Positions 49,117 to 60,915 are shown, numbered from the stretch's first letter. The stretch: DNA of 64,000 bases from Neelides folsomi (GCA_034687125.1 JAQGBZ010000087.1:1-64000), one strand, 5' to 3'. A program made the numbers and translations. Notes: a model not told the origin generated them from the sequence alone.

Positions 49117-50046
49117 GGGGAAGGCAAAGGTAAAAGAAGGGGAGAGTTAATTGGGGCAGACAATGGGAAGGAATAAATGAGATGAAAGCGGGTGAACGTG
49201 ATTAATTTATTCACAAAATGTCATCTCCATTCAGAGCCCATTGAGGGCAATAAAGAAGGAAAGTGACGACGGCGTCTGCTGAGAGAAAAACCGACCAAGT
49301 CATGAATTCGACCAACCGGCAAAAGTCTTCTTCTTCATTTAAGATATGAAAGAGGTTATGTCATCTTTTGCATGCATTTTGGTAACCTAAAGAGAACAAT
49401 TTCCATTCACCAAATTCCCCTCATGATTTTATCTTATAGTCTTATAATAAGACTCTTATTATTATGCGAATAATGCAAATAATTCACACTTGAATCTTAT
49501 CATTATAATTTTTTCTCGTTAAATCAACACTTTCTCTTTAGTTGTGTAACAAAAAACTTTATATCAATTAACGATAAGCGGTCAGAAAATGCATTTTTAT
49601 TTTTTTACAATCATAATTTTTAATGTTAGTTTGCAATCACAATCACATTATTTAATTTACTTAATTATCATTTATCATTACATTCGTATTCTTAACATTT
49701 AATATTAAATATCACGGGCACCCTTTTAAAATCCAAGTCATTTATTTTAAAAATATTTTCTTATTAAACGTTTAAAAATAATATACAGATTAGATATTTA
49801 ATTTAAGTAATAATAAATTATTGCAATTTCATTAAATTATAGGTATTATCATTATTATAAAATTATTTATTAAGTAAAGTTAAGGTTAGAATCTTTAAAA
49901 GGTAAATTCAAAATAAGACATTTTGTAGCGACTTTATAAAGACATTTTGTTTAATGTAGCGAGTTTTAGTAAAATAAATTACAATTGTTCAATTAGTGTC
50001 TTTACCGCATAATTAAAATTTTAAATTTTTATCAGGTTATTTTAAA
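49117..50046. other. Intergenic
   Basis: AT-rich sequence between the glycine-rich gene promoter and the end of the FAM149-like gene. The 3' UTR of the latter must lie here. I see nothing else. Confidence 0.45.
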
Positions 50047-51714
50047 TCAAAGTGGAGAAACACGATCAAATAACCAAAATAAGAAAGGTGAAACGGTCCT
50101 TTTCTCCTCCCCCACATCGGTTTTTCTCAATTGGAGGAAATTCGGACGAGGTCTTCGGATATTTTGAAAAATCGCGTCATTCAATTTATCATTGCCAACC
50201 CAATTTTGATCCCCTGCAGAACTGTAAAATTCTGGTGCTTTAGGGCCTTCACTTTCCATATTGCTTTTTTCACCTGGGTGTTGAGGTGAATGATGACGTG
50301 ACCAATTTGTAGGTAAATTGTTGACACTCTCCCTCCTGGGCATTTCTTCTATTCTTGGCTTCCTTGGTTTGTTCTCGGGAGTCCGAAGGCCTTCATTTCT
50401 CCCGCTTCGTATACTTGGTCCTTTTTTCTCAAGTTCGGTCTTGGAAGGTTTGAGGTCAAATTCGGGAACAAAGTCAAGAAAAGAATGAGAATTTTCCTTT
50501 GGTTTTTGAACGGCGGATTTACTCGATTTATCTCCGTTGGTCCTTAAAGGTAATTTCTCATCTTGGATTTTCTCGACAAAGGCCAGGGCGGAAAAGAAAT
50601 TTTCTGGATTGATATTCGGCCTAGGAGGAATCGCTGAATAAAATCTTTTTGTTCCTGAGGGGTTCTTCTTTAAACACTCGTTTGACCCGTTGGTTCGTCG
50701 TGGTCGAGGTGAAGGAGGTTTGGGGAATTTGTCCCGTTTGAGATCTGCTTTGGGTTTTGTATATTCGTAAAGAGGAGATGCGTCTTTTTCGGCTTTGTCG
50801 CAGGCTGTGAGCCAAGCTTGGACTAATTGAGGACCAAAATCAACACCTTTGTTCCTTTTTACACGTTGATGCGAAGGTGTGAGGACAGGTGTAGGCGGGA
50901 TTGAAATTGAAGTAATGCGATCAATTGCGTTGAGTAATTCTAAATGTGTAGGGTCGTGTCTTTGAGATTTAGTTTGAGAAGGAACTTTTCGACTCATTGG
51001 CCGTTCTTCATCATTTCTAGAATGAAAACCAAATTTCAAGATAATTAACAAAATTAACATAATTAAATAGCTATAAAAGATTTAAATGAGCACTAGAAAA
51101 ATTGAATTTCTTACATTTTAAACGTTAAAATATTTTGTTGTGGAAAAGCTCGTCTCCAGTCCAAACACTCATTGAAAACAGCCAAAGACATTCCATCCGG
51201 TTTCGACGGCTTTCCCTCATTCCCACAAACTCCTTCAATGTTATTCCACAAGACTTTGAGCTTCTCGGTAAATTCATTTTCGACGGCCTATGAAAAGTTA
51301 AGACATTTAATATATGTATTTTAAAATATTCAAATAATAATAATAAATGAGTGATTGAACTACAGGTTTAAGACGTCTGTTCACATATAATTGTTACCTT
51401 TTTAATATTATTTTATATTGGTAAAATGATCTTACATCCTCAGCCCATGAAATAGATGAATCTCCCGAACTGATTCCTGACAATAAAGATTCCCTTTTCC
51501 CTTTCAAGTCCATCGAGTCGAGTGAGGGTGAAAAAGACAACATGGATTTCCTCCAGGACTCCATTTTAAAATGACTCTTGGACTTCCCATTCCGAACCCT
51601 TTTGACGTCTTTGACAAATCGATTCTCCTCGTCTTCAAAACTCCGATCCTCCTCCACTTTTAAATAAAAGTAATCTTCCTCTCCGTTCACTTTCACTCGC
51701 TCTGAAATGGCCAT
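50047..51714 (-). CDS. Disordered protein, possibly FAM149 (DUF3719) type
   Basis: Exons, in reading order: 51714-51436, 51287-51115 and 51016-50047. They total 1422 bases for 473 residues with matching phases. The best-ordered part is residues 77-150: SGISSGDSSISWAED, then FTEKLKVLWNNIEGVCGNEG, then FNECLDWRRAFPQQNILTF. This spacing (SSG..S.SW, W..IEG, EC..W...FP) resembles the DUF3719 region of FAM149 proteins, which are linked to cilia; I recall the pattern but cannot align it here. The rest is basic, proline-rich and probably unfolded, with short motifs such as VDFGPQLVQAWLTACDKAEK and NFFSALAFVEKIQDEKLPLR. It could instead be an unrelated lineage-specific protein. The gene itself is well supported; the family name is tentative. 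Confidence 0.6.
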
Positions 51715-52433
51715 TTTTTACAAACACTTTGACTTCCACTCAAACTCGATAAATTAATTTTCAGCAATTATTCTTAAAAACCCATAAAAAATTAAAGAAT
51801 TTCCAATCAATTTGATGTTGATAATCTTAATGATAATAAATAATCGGATTAATGTATTTTATTCTCAAATAAAAGTTGAGGGAGAGAGCAAGAAGGTGAA
51901 AGAAAGTAATTGGAAATGAATAAATGAATATTGGTATTATGAAATGAGAAATCCAATACTTTCCATCCCGATGGTATTTAGGTAACTAGAGGAGAAATAA
52001 GGACGATGAAGTTGAACTTTGTTTACTAACAACATATTCTCCCTATCTAAGCATGTATCCAAGGCCCGAACTCACCGACCACTCACTCACCCTGTTCTTA
52101 TTGAGTCTCCCTATCCTTATCCCATTCCTTATCCTATGCCTTATCCCAGCAAGCCCTTGTTAGTGAAAACTGCAAGTTGGGGATAGTGAATGCAATGTGG
52201 GTGAATATGATTGTGATCAAAATGTCAAAGAGTAAGATAAATGAGAACAGAAATTTTTGTTAGCAGTGCATTCGTAGACATTTTTATTAGTTTCACTTGA
52301 TTGAATTAAAACGTTATTACATAATTAAGCAAATGCACAATGGAGAGGACTGTTTTACAGAGAGACAAGAATTTTGACAAAGTTGATTTGGTACAAATAT
52401 TTTGAGGATTTAAAATGGGGCTGTTGGAGTTGC
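51715..52433. other. Intergenic
   Basis: AT-rich region between two minus-strand genes: upstream DNA of the FAM149-like gene and the 3' UTR of the HMG-box gene. A short CT-rich stretch with TTATCC repeats lies at about 52110-52150. No gene was seen. Confidence 0.45.
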
Positions 52434-53980
52434 TCAATAACCGTAGCCGCCATATCCGGATTTGTATCCGTAACCGCCGTATCCGGTTCTGTAGCCATAA
52501 CCGCCATATCCGGTTCTGTATCCTCCGTAGCCGCTGTAACCTCCGGTGCCGCCATGTCCAGATCGGTAACCACCATAGCCACCATATCCAGAACGGTAAC
52601 CACCATAGCCTCCATATCCAGATCGGTAGTAACCTCCATAGCCGGGCTTTCCGACTTGCTTGCCGCTGCCACCTTCTTTGGCCGCTTGATTGTATTTCTC
52701 CCTGTAAATATAAAATCAAAATATAAGAAACGTGGGAATTCGTACAAATAAATGAGAATTAAAGAAACTTTTAAATTCCAACATACTTTTCATTATCGTT
52801 GAGTTTCTTCCATGCGAGGGAAGTAGCGACAGACAAACTTGTAAGGGTGTGGTTTTCTCCGGCCTTTTGTTCTTGCTATTAAAAAATGAAACATTTAAAT
52901 CTTTCATATAATTTACAAATTTTAATCTTTTAATCTTTATTATAAATTATATTTAATATCTTACTTCGTTGAACTCTCGCTTGAAGAGAATGTACCCAGT
53001 AATTTTTTTACGATCCTCTAAAAGAAAAAAAAGATTTAGACCGAATATTAAGGACATAGGTAATTGTAATAATTGGGTATTATTGTTCTCAATTAGTTAT
53101 TTTGTTGTTAAGTTATTTATTAGATACCTTCAGGGAAGGCACACTGTGGTGGTTGTCTTGGTAGTGGAGGTCCGCATCCTCCTCCTCCGTGATGAGAAGG
53201 TGGTCGCCTTGGTAGTGGAGGAGGTGGACGACGTGGTGGCCCGCCTGATCCACAGCTCATATCAGACCTGGAGAGTTGTGGTCGTCTTGGTTGCTTTGGT
53301 CGCCTTCTCCTTGAATCTGGTTGTCTTGGAGGTCCGCCACTGCCTCCTCCGCAACCTCCAGGTGGTCCACGTGGTGGTCCATGAGGTTCCGAACGTCCAC
53401 GATGTCCTGAACGGCCACGACGCATCGTACGTGGTGGTCCAGATCTTGGCGGTGGGCCGCGAGATCTGCAATGGCCTTCACTAGGGTGTGGTCGTGGTGG
53501 TGGTGGAGGTGGTGGACGTCGACACATATCCATTGGATATGGGCCTGGAGGTGGAGGTGGTGGACGTCGACATTCATCCATTGGATGCGGACGTGGAGGT
53601 GGTGGAGGTGGGCGTGGTCCACAATTAGAACGAGAAGGAGGACCAGGAGGAGGTCTACGTGTGTGTTGTCGCCTTGGTAGCCGTTTTGGTCCTTTGGACT
53701 TTCCGCCTCCTGCTACTGGCCCTGGAGTTGAAGCCCTTGGCCTTGGCTTTGGCTTTGGCTTCGGAAGGCCACAAGCGTTGGTTGGAGAAGATCTATTGAA
53801 AATAAAATAACATTTAATTCCCATATTCACCATAAACATCTATCGCCATTTAATGATAGTTTTTTTTCATTTGACCCACTCTTGATTTTCTTGCTCTGCT
53901 GCTTTCAAATTAGGTTTCAAATCTCTTTTGCGGAGGATTCTTTTGTTGACCTCCTGCTCGACTGCTTCACTTTCTGCCAT
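52434..53980 (-). CDS. HMG-box protein with Pro/Arg-rich and Gly/Tyr-rich arms
   Basis: Exons, in reading order: 53980-53880, 53792-53128, 53017-52965, 52875-52787 and 52701-52434. They total 1176 bases for 391 residues with matching phases. A short charged N-terminus (MAESEAVEQEVNKRILRKRD) is followed by about 220 residues dominated by Pro, Arg and Gly with regularly placed Cys, including repeated CRRPPPPPP and RPHPMDE units. Residues 256-311 resemble an HMG box: RKKITGYILFKREFNE, then LSVATSLAWKKLNDNEKEKY and NQAAK, with the aromatic, Trp and Lys positions in place. The last 70 residues are Gly/Tyr/Arg repeats (YRSGYGGYGG, YRTGYGGYGY). HMG boxes bend DNA, and basic cysteine-bearing HMG proteins pack sperm chromatin in insects, so a sperm nuclear protein is one reading. 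An RNA- or DNA-condensing protein is another. The box is divergent. Confidence 0.7.
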
Positions 53981-54554
53981 CTTTAAAATAAGAATTCAAA
54001 TCAAATTACCAATTGAAATTGAAGAGAGGAAATGAAAATATTGTATTTATTTGAAAATAAGAAAATGATTTTCAGGGAAAATGGCGAGGTCAAAGGTCAA
54101 CTTACTTTGAATAAAATGTATTTACGGAATACAATGGGTAAACCAAAAAAGAACTCGAGTTTACTTTTGTATAAGTCCTATGCTGTTTTTTGTTTGGTGA
54201 TATGCCTGTTTCTTTGGATCAGGATTGTTTATGAAAATTATTGATTTTTTACATGATTTACATTGTAACCGCAATGATCAATTTTTCCTTGTTGCAAAAA
54301 CAAAATATTTATTCCAAAAAATTATTTTTGTCATTCAATTTTAGTTGAATATTTAATATATTACACATATTAAGTATTTATAAATAATTTAATCATTTAT
54401 AATTATTAATCTTGTATTGCTTTAAATAAGAATATCAAATCACTTTTATTAAACTTTTAGTTAAAAGTTAAAATGTTACATAAAAAATTTATAAAAGTTT
54501 TAAAATGAGTTGGTTAGAAATCTTTTTTTAAAAGAAATGGCTTATTGTTAGTAT
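53981..54554. other. Intergenic, HMG-gene promoter side
   Basis: Short AT-rich gap between the HMG-box gene start and the SUMO protease stop, both on the minus strand. It holds one exact copy of the 13-bp near-palindrome (54061-54073) about 80 bases upstream of the ATG. The open frame at 54032-54244 on the plus strand shows no domain. Confidence 0.45.
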
Positions 54555-56623
54555 TTAGGGATAAATTAACTTTTCGTGACAGATTTCGTAAATCATCCGA
54601 CGACGGAATAAATCCATGTGTTCTTGAGAGAATGAAAAATCTTTGCCCCTGGAAAGATACTCAGCGAATTTGCATGTGAACATCCCGCAATCGCATCCAT
54701 TTTGCTGTTGAGGAATGTCTTGGACGCTTTCCACTTTCCACTCATGAACAGGAAACTCCGTTCCTTTCCTCTCCTTGTACTCCCGGGTTAAATACTCTAA
54801 CAGAAGCTAAAAAGTAATTATTAGAATATTTTTAAAATTTAAAATTTTAATTATTAAGGTTAAGCATTGAGCCAATAAATTTTTAGTTTTAATTAGAATT
54901 TTGTTATGTTTAAAATACCCTGAGACATTTTTGATTAGGAGATCCAAGCGAATCGTAATATTTGATAGTTTTAGATTTAAAATCAGCTGCTGCGAGAGTC
55001 CAATGAACACCAAGATGAATTGGAAAGAGAAGAAGCTCATAAGAAAACACATCGATTTTTCTAGTCCATCGCTTGAGAGCATTTGAATATCCTTCTTTGA
55101 CGTATTTAGGATAGAAAAATGTGGTGAAGACGTAGGATTTAATGAATCCTTCTCGTGCTCCCAAAAGTTCAAAGTAAACATTCATAATGTTGTCATTCAA
55201 CCATCGACCAGGGAGTAAAGTGAGCAAATCCCCTCGCAAGACATCGATTCGGAACACGGTAACAATTTTTTCAGTTTTCGAACCTCCCATAAGCTGCAGA
55301 GAAAACATCAATTTAATTTCAATAAGTTTCATTAAGACAATTTTGAAAATCCAAGAACATAATTAATAAGATATAATCTATAAAATGTCACAATTATAAA
55401 AAACATTAAAAATAAATCAAGAGAAAATACTGTACATTTAATTTATGAATATAATGCTCCATTTCATCAGTCAATTGTATTATTTGAGGTTCTGGTTCAA
55501 TTTCAAGGATTCCAGTGAATGTGATTCGATTCCTTAAATCATCACGAGCCTTGCGTGTAGTTGTGAGGGTAAGATTTCTTAATGTCTCGATCTCATCTTT
55601 GAGTTGGTTATTGATGATAGACTGTTTTTCTTTGAAATCCACTTTCCTAATTGGATTAAAATGCTCTTTATTAGATAACATGATTTAGGGAAGTGGATCA
55701 AAACAAATATTAAAAATTAAAGTGTATGTAATTGTTTAAAGTCTTAAATTGTAGTTTACCGTTGGTTTTGATAATTTTCATCGAGGAAAATGTAAGCTTT
55801 GTGTTGTTTAGCTAAACTGTTATTTTCACTAATTTCTTGGGTAATGTCGGCTTCAATTGTGAAGGTTTCTTGAATACGATTCAAATTTTCAAAACTGAGA
55901 CTTTCTCGCTTCAAAAATGAAGTCGCTGTTGAGTTGATCTTGTTAAACCGGGTGAAAAGATCCTGGAAGATTTTCATTTAAAGAATTTAACTACATATTT
56001 GTCAATTTGTCTATTATGAAAAAATGCGAAAATGATTTTCTTATTTGTAATTTACCATTGACGTTTTCTTTTCTTCACTTTCGTTGTAGGCTTTCAAAAA
56101 CTTTGTATATTCTTCCTTCTCGGGAAGTCGAAACTTAAATGAAATTAAGTGGCTAATTAGTTAAAGGTACAACATTAAGTTAACGGCCTTACAGATGATT
56201 CGGGAGTTTGGCGATCAAACCATCTGCTAAAATTGCAATTAGCTCCAGTGCCCTTATTAAATCCAGGCTTCTTTAAATATAAAATATTATTAAATGAAAT
56301 TAATGAATGCATACTTACGATTGTTATCGATTATTTAATTAAACGAACCTTTAATTTATTCTCTTTCTCAATTGGCACTTTATTCCTTCTCCAGCTGCAC
56401 TTTGATTGTGTGTCTATTGAAAAAGAGAAAATGATTTTCATCTTTTCCGTGTATGATTATATCCGTTATATAATTCATCATTAATTATAAATCGTTACAA
56501 ATTTTTAATCCTTTAACAAATTAATTGACTTCACTCGCCTGAACGAAGAGGAATTGAGGGAAGAGGTTGTTTGGCCTTAGTCGGATCATTAAGGGGGTCG
56601 TACTTGAGCTTCTTATTTCCCAT
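54555..56623 (-). CDS. SUMO-specific cysteine protease, SENP/Ulp1 (C48) family
   Basis: Exons, in reading order: 56623-56539, 56413-56349, 56270-56193, 56133-56056, 55962-55760, 55646-55436, 55293-54919 and 54806-54555. They total 1347 bases for 448 residues with all phases agreeing. The C-terminal 220 residues are a C48 peptidase domain, which matures SUMO and removes it from nuclear proteins. It includes LLPGRWLNDNIMNVYFELL, then the catalytic triad His337 (VHWTLAAADF), Asp354 (KYYDSLG) and Cys405 (QQNGCDCGMF), with the oxyanion Gln399. The N-terminal half is charged and unstructured and probably directs location. The first intron needs a GC donor (CAG|GCGAGT), since the nearby GT would break the frame. 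Two introns contain the 13-bp near-palindrome. The domain is closest in form to the SENP1/2 and Ulp1 branch. Confidence 0.93.
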
Positions 56624-56939
56624 CACATCCCTGTCGCACACAAACATTAATTGAATATTAAACATGGTTAAAAACAACTTTAACAATAAGTAGTTTAATT
56701 AAAAATTACATTATAACTTCAAATTTCCTTTTAAACCCAGTTAAATAAGAACACATTTTGAACTATAAAAATAAGTCCGGCAGCTTTTAGCACAGCATAG
56801 ACTTTGATTTTCCTTTCTCAAAGAATTCAAACTTTTAAATCACAATAGGCTTTCTTTAATTAACACGTTATTTCATATGCAATTAGCCATTTAATTATGA
56901 ATTTTTAAATCAATGTTGTTTATTTATTATTATTCCATA
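56624..56939. other. Intergenic
   Basis: AT-rich 316-bp gap between two minus-strand genes: upstream DNA of the SUMO protease and the 3' UTR of the formyltransferase. Nothing else was seen. Confidence 0.45.
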
Positions 56940-58458
56940 TCACATTTTCACTTTATTTAATTCTTCAATATTATTTATAAATTGCTCTTTAACGTATTGA
57001 AAAGGAGGTTTAATCTTTTTAGAACTAATAAATCCATTATAAAAATCTTTCCCATTCATCCATTTCTTCCCAATTTTCAATTTTTGCACAAACACCCAAC
57101 TCTCGTCATCATTTCCGCATTTAACACAAAGCAAAGACTTTTCTTTTAATTTGATTTCCCCAGGGGAAATCCCTTCCATTTCTTCTTTTCTCATCCTTAC
57201 CGTTTGAGAGGGCGGTGAAGAGTAAAATGATTCATAATTAGTGTCCCAATCTACTTTATGACAATTTTCAGGTATAGAAATGACTGATTTTGACAAATGA
57301 AAAGAAGGAACACTTTTGGTAAAATCAAACTTAACAATTCCAATTTCATCTAAATCTACATGTTTTCCTTCGAAATTCGTCCAAAGAAATTTTGATGTTC
57401 CTCCGAATCCACGAAAGAGATTGTAAATTGCGCCGCTTTCAGCTCCCCAGTCGACTTGGGCCATTTGTTGAGTGAGGCGAGGAGCCAAAGTTGCTTCATT
57501 TTCGTTTTGTGGCAAAGGATTTCCGAGGAAGAGGTCGAGATCGGTGAGAACTTCCTCAAGGGCCTTTGACCCTAAATGTGACAAAAGGGTTCGCAGTTCT
57601 CCAGCACGGATATGATCAGGAATTGGTACTTCTTTTTTGTGCAAAATGGGCCCGACATCAAACCTAAATTAGAGAAAATTAAGAGAAAGTGAAAATGATT
57701 TTCTTATTTGGTAATGGGGGAAAATTGTTCATTTCAAAATTCTAATGAAATGAAAGCATTTAAATTAAAACCTATTTGGTGCAATCTTCATAATGGTGAC
57801 TCCGGTTCGAGTGTCGTTGTTGAACAAGGCATGGGAAATCGGAGCGGCTCCTCTCCATCTTGGAAGAACACTTCCATGAACATTCAAAATTCCCCTTAAA
57901 AAGAAAACATTTTTGTTAATTATATTATAATTAAGGTGAATAGAATCGTTAATCCATTTTCGAAATGAACTAAGTTTATAAATCCAAGTTAAATCATCTT
58001 CCTCAATTACATTAACCTCAAAGGTGAAAATCATTTTCATTTTCTTAACATCTACCTCAAAAGTGAAAATCATTTTCTTACTCTTTGAATCTTCGAATGA
58101 CTAATTCTGGTATTAGCTTTCCAAAAGATGCCACAACCCCAAGATCAAAATGACTAATTTCATCAACATGTTTACTGCAATTAGTTAAGAAATCTCTCCA
58201 TTCAACAATTTGGAGCTGATTTTTGTCAGCGTGTTTTCCGACAAGATTGTTCTTATTTGAGACAACAACGGTGAGAGCGGCCGCCGGGAGGATTTTCCTC
58301 ATCGCTTCCAGCGAAGGGATTGAAAAATCATCATTTCCAATGAACGCAATTTTCTCACATTTGAAAGATTCACGAACATTAAACTGACTTAAAGTTCTAA
58401 ATTGAATAGACTTGGTCAAAAATACACTTTTTATTCTCATCTTTCCAAACTTGGACAA
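56940..58458 (-). CDS. MTFMT: Mitochondrial methionyl-tRNA formyltransferase
   Basis: Exons, in reading order: 58458-58082, 57894-57772 and 57663-56940. They total 1224 bases for 407 residues, near the usual length of the animal enzyme. It transfers a formyl group from 10-formyl-tetrahydrofolate to Met-tRNA to allow initiation of mitochondrial translation. The N-terminus is basic and lacks acidic residues for about 30 positions ([20 protein letters not shown]), as expected of a mitochondrial targeting peptide. Met1 (58458) or Met7 (58440) could be the start. The catalytic signature [20 protein letters not shown] contains Asn130 and His132; Asp169 follows in [10 protein letters not shown]. The C-terminal tRNA-binding domain starts near residue 240 ([17 protein letters not shown]). 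The gene is head to head with CCR4. Its introns hold three copies of the 13-bp near-palindrome. Confidence 0.95.
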
Positions 58459-58821
58459 TCACCAATTTTCATTTAACTTAACTTACTTAAATACGATTAA
58501 CATACTTATCTCATCTTTAACTCTTTAATGAAGCATACAAAATTAATTGTAAAGTCAATCTGTCAATCATGATTAATTAAAAATACTAAGAAAGTTGAGT
58601 GAAAAGGATGAGAGAAAAGGAGAAAATGATTTTCTGAAAATCGGAAAACGAGATTTGGGATTAAAGATTTGAAATCATGGTCGGTATTTAGGATCTTATG
58701 AGTATTAAAATGAGAAAATGGTCTATCCATCCAACTAGGGTCGGCGTTTCTCGGTTGAGTTTGAGGCCGCCACCTGGGCCTCTGCTGGGTGTCCGACCGC
58801 TAAAGAACTCCAAGAGTGACG
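58459..58821. promoter_or_regulatory. Shared upstream region of MTFMT and CCR4 genes
   Basis: The 363 bases between the divergent start codons of the formyltransferase (minus) and the deadenylase (plus). The right 90 bases are clearly more GC-rich than the surroundings and are probably the CCR4 5' leader. One copy of the 13-bp near-palindrome is at 58622-58634. A two-way promoter is the simplest reading; no TATA box stands out. Confidence 0.5.
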
Positions 58822-60915
58822 ATGTCACGGACGCCTAGCAAAGAGACGGTGGCTGTGACCCCTGGGAAAACACGAACCCACACCATCTTGACAGCCGAAG
58901 AAGTCGCTGCAGGGAAAAGAACTTTTTGGGCCGAGTTGGAAATCACAGGTCAGTGATCTGGCAATCGATATTTAATCTGTCAAATACAATAGAGGAAATT
59001 ACATAACAATCCTAAATTACTAAACATTCCCACATATAACTTTACTTTTCTCCCTTTTTTCGCTTTTTGAAGATCAAAATGTTTCGTTTTTCATTCGAAA
59101 AGGAAAATGATTTTCTCAATTTCATTTTATTTCTGACTTCAGGGAATATTCGGAATTTGTCTCCAAACCTTTTCAACCTCGACCACATCACCCATCTCTA
59201 CATCAATGATAATTCAGTGGGCAAAATCCCGCCGGACATTTCGCGTCTCGTCAACTTACAAGTCTTGGATGCGACCAACAACAAGTTGCGGTTCCTTCCA
59301 CCGGAAATCGGGGATTTATTTCGACTCCGCGAGCTCCTTCTCAACAACAATTACCTCCGGATCTTACCGTTCGAAATGGGTCGATTGTGCAAGATGCAAA
59401 TTTTGGGAATCAAAGGGAATCCGCTCCCAACGGACATCATCAACCTGCAAGCGGAAGTGAATGGCACTCAAAAGCTCATCACTTATCTTCTCGACTCTCT
59501 CCCAGCACCAGTTTCAGAACCGCCTTCAAGAGCTTGGGTTCCTCTTCAAACTATCACTCGGACTCGGCCTACATGCATATTCACGGTCCTTTGTTACAAT
59601 GTATTGTGTGACAAGTACGCTACAAGGCAGATGTATGGCTATTGTCCAACTTGGGCACTCGATTGGGCATACAGAAGGAAATGCATCATTCAGGAACTGA
59701 GGCATTATTCCGCAGATATCATCTGCTTACAAGAAGTGGAAACGGATCAGTTTCATAATTTTTTCCTACCTGAACTCAAAGCTGAAGGTTATACTGTAAG
59801 TGAAAATAATCAAAAATTATTTATTTATTTAATTATTAATTTAATAAGTGTCAAACTAATAAAAAATAATGTCTTCCTCTAATCCTTTGTTTTTATTATT
59901 TAGGGAATCTTTGCAGCCAAGTCAAGAGCAAAGACCATGTTGGAATCTGAAAGGAAATACGTCGATGGATGCGCCATCATTTTCAGAACATCTAAATTCC
60001 GACTTATCAAAGAACATCTGGTCGAGTTCAATCAATTAGCAATGGCAAATGCAGAAGGATCAGACGATATGCTTAATCGTGTGATGACAAAAGGTAAGCT
60101 TGATAATTAATACAATCAATTGAATTTTTATTGAATATTTTTTATTGAATAATGACAATTAATTTTAAAATTCAGATAACATCGGCCTGGCTGCTCTGCT
60201 TGAGACGAAAGATGCTGCTTGGGAGAACGGAAAAGAACCCTGCGCCCCGCTCTTGGTCTGCACAGCACACATCCATTGGGATCCGGAGTTCTGTGATGTC
60301 AAACTTGTTCAAACCATGATGTTGATGCACGAACTAAGGATCATTGCAGAACAAAGCGATGCGAAGTTTGGAACTGCGGCGAATGAGAGAGTTCATCTTT
60401 TGTTGTGTGGTGATTTTAACTCGCTCCCGGATTCTGGTGTGATTGAGTTTCTCAATACTGGGAGGATTTCTGGGAAACATCCGGATTTTAAAGACTTGGC
60501 TTACAAAACTTGTCTTCAGAGGATTTCTGGGCTGGAGAAGAACTCAGATTACAACCACGCGTTCAAGCTCTCCTCGGCCTATTCAAATGATGTGATCCCC
60601 TTCACCAATTACACCTTTGACTTCAGAGGAATCATCGATTACATATTTTACTCTAAACCTACAATGACCCCTCTGGGGATTCTCGGCCCTCTTGATGAAA
60701 ACTGGCTCAGAGAGAATAAAATCATTGGAGCTCCACACTGCAATATACCAAGTGGTGAGAAATTGAAATGTTTAAAATTCGTAGGATTTAAATGAAAATA
60801 ATCAATCAACTTAAAATTTAATCTTTGATGTATTTTTTCAGATCATTTTCCACTTTTGGTTGAACTGGAAATGACAGCGGGTGGAGTGGCGGAAAGTTCT
60901 CGGGCTCGAAGATAA
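58822..60915 (+). CDS. CNOT6: CCR4-NOT deadenylase, CNOT6/CCR4 type
   Basis: Exons 58822-58948, 59143-59795, 59904-60093, 60176-60754 and 60842-60915 total 1623 bases for 540 residues. The enzyme is the exonuclease subunit that shortens mRNA poly(A) tails in the CCR4-NOT complex. The N-terminus has the family stretch TILTAEEVAAGKRTFWAELE. Then come leucine-rich repeats (about 55-140: PPDISRLVNLQVLDATNNKL, PPEIGDLFRLRELLLNNNYL), which in the family bind CAF1. The exonuclease-endonuclease-phosphatase domain follows, with Asn195 (CYNVLCDKYATRQ), Glu240 (LQEVETDQ), Asp403 and Asn405 (CGDFNSLPDSG) and His518 (SDHFPLL), so all magnesium and catalytic residues are present. Length and motifs fit an active enzyme. 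CNOT6 and CNOT6L are the vertebrate counterparts; invertebrates usually have one. Confidence 0.96.

Larger units (their letters stand above)
54061..59115. repeat. Dispersed 13-bp near-palindrome, eight copies
   Basis: GAAAATGATTTTC, or its complement GAAAATCATTTTC, occurs at 54061-54073, 56028-56040, 56427-56439, 57691-57703, 58025-58037, 58065-58077, 58622-58634 and 59103-59115. Six copies are in introns of the SUMO protease, formyltransferase and CCR4 genes; two are in upstream regions. By eye I found no exact copy in the first 54 kb. Relatives with one or two changes are at 61302 and 63081. Confidence 0.75.

Noticed and set aside
52374-53680. Plus-strand frames rich in Val, Trp or His opposite the HMG-box gene
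   Set aside because: They arise from the complement of proline and glycine repeat codons; the minus-strand model has five phase-consistent exons.
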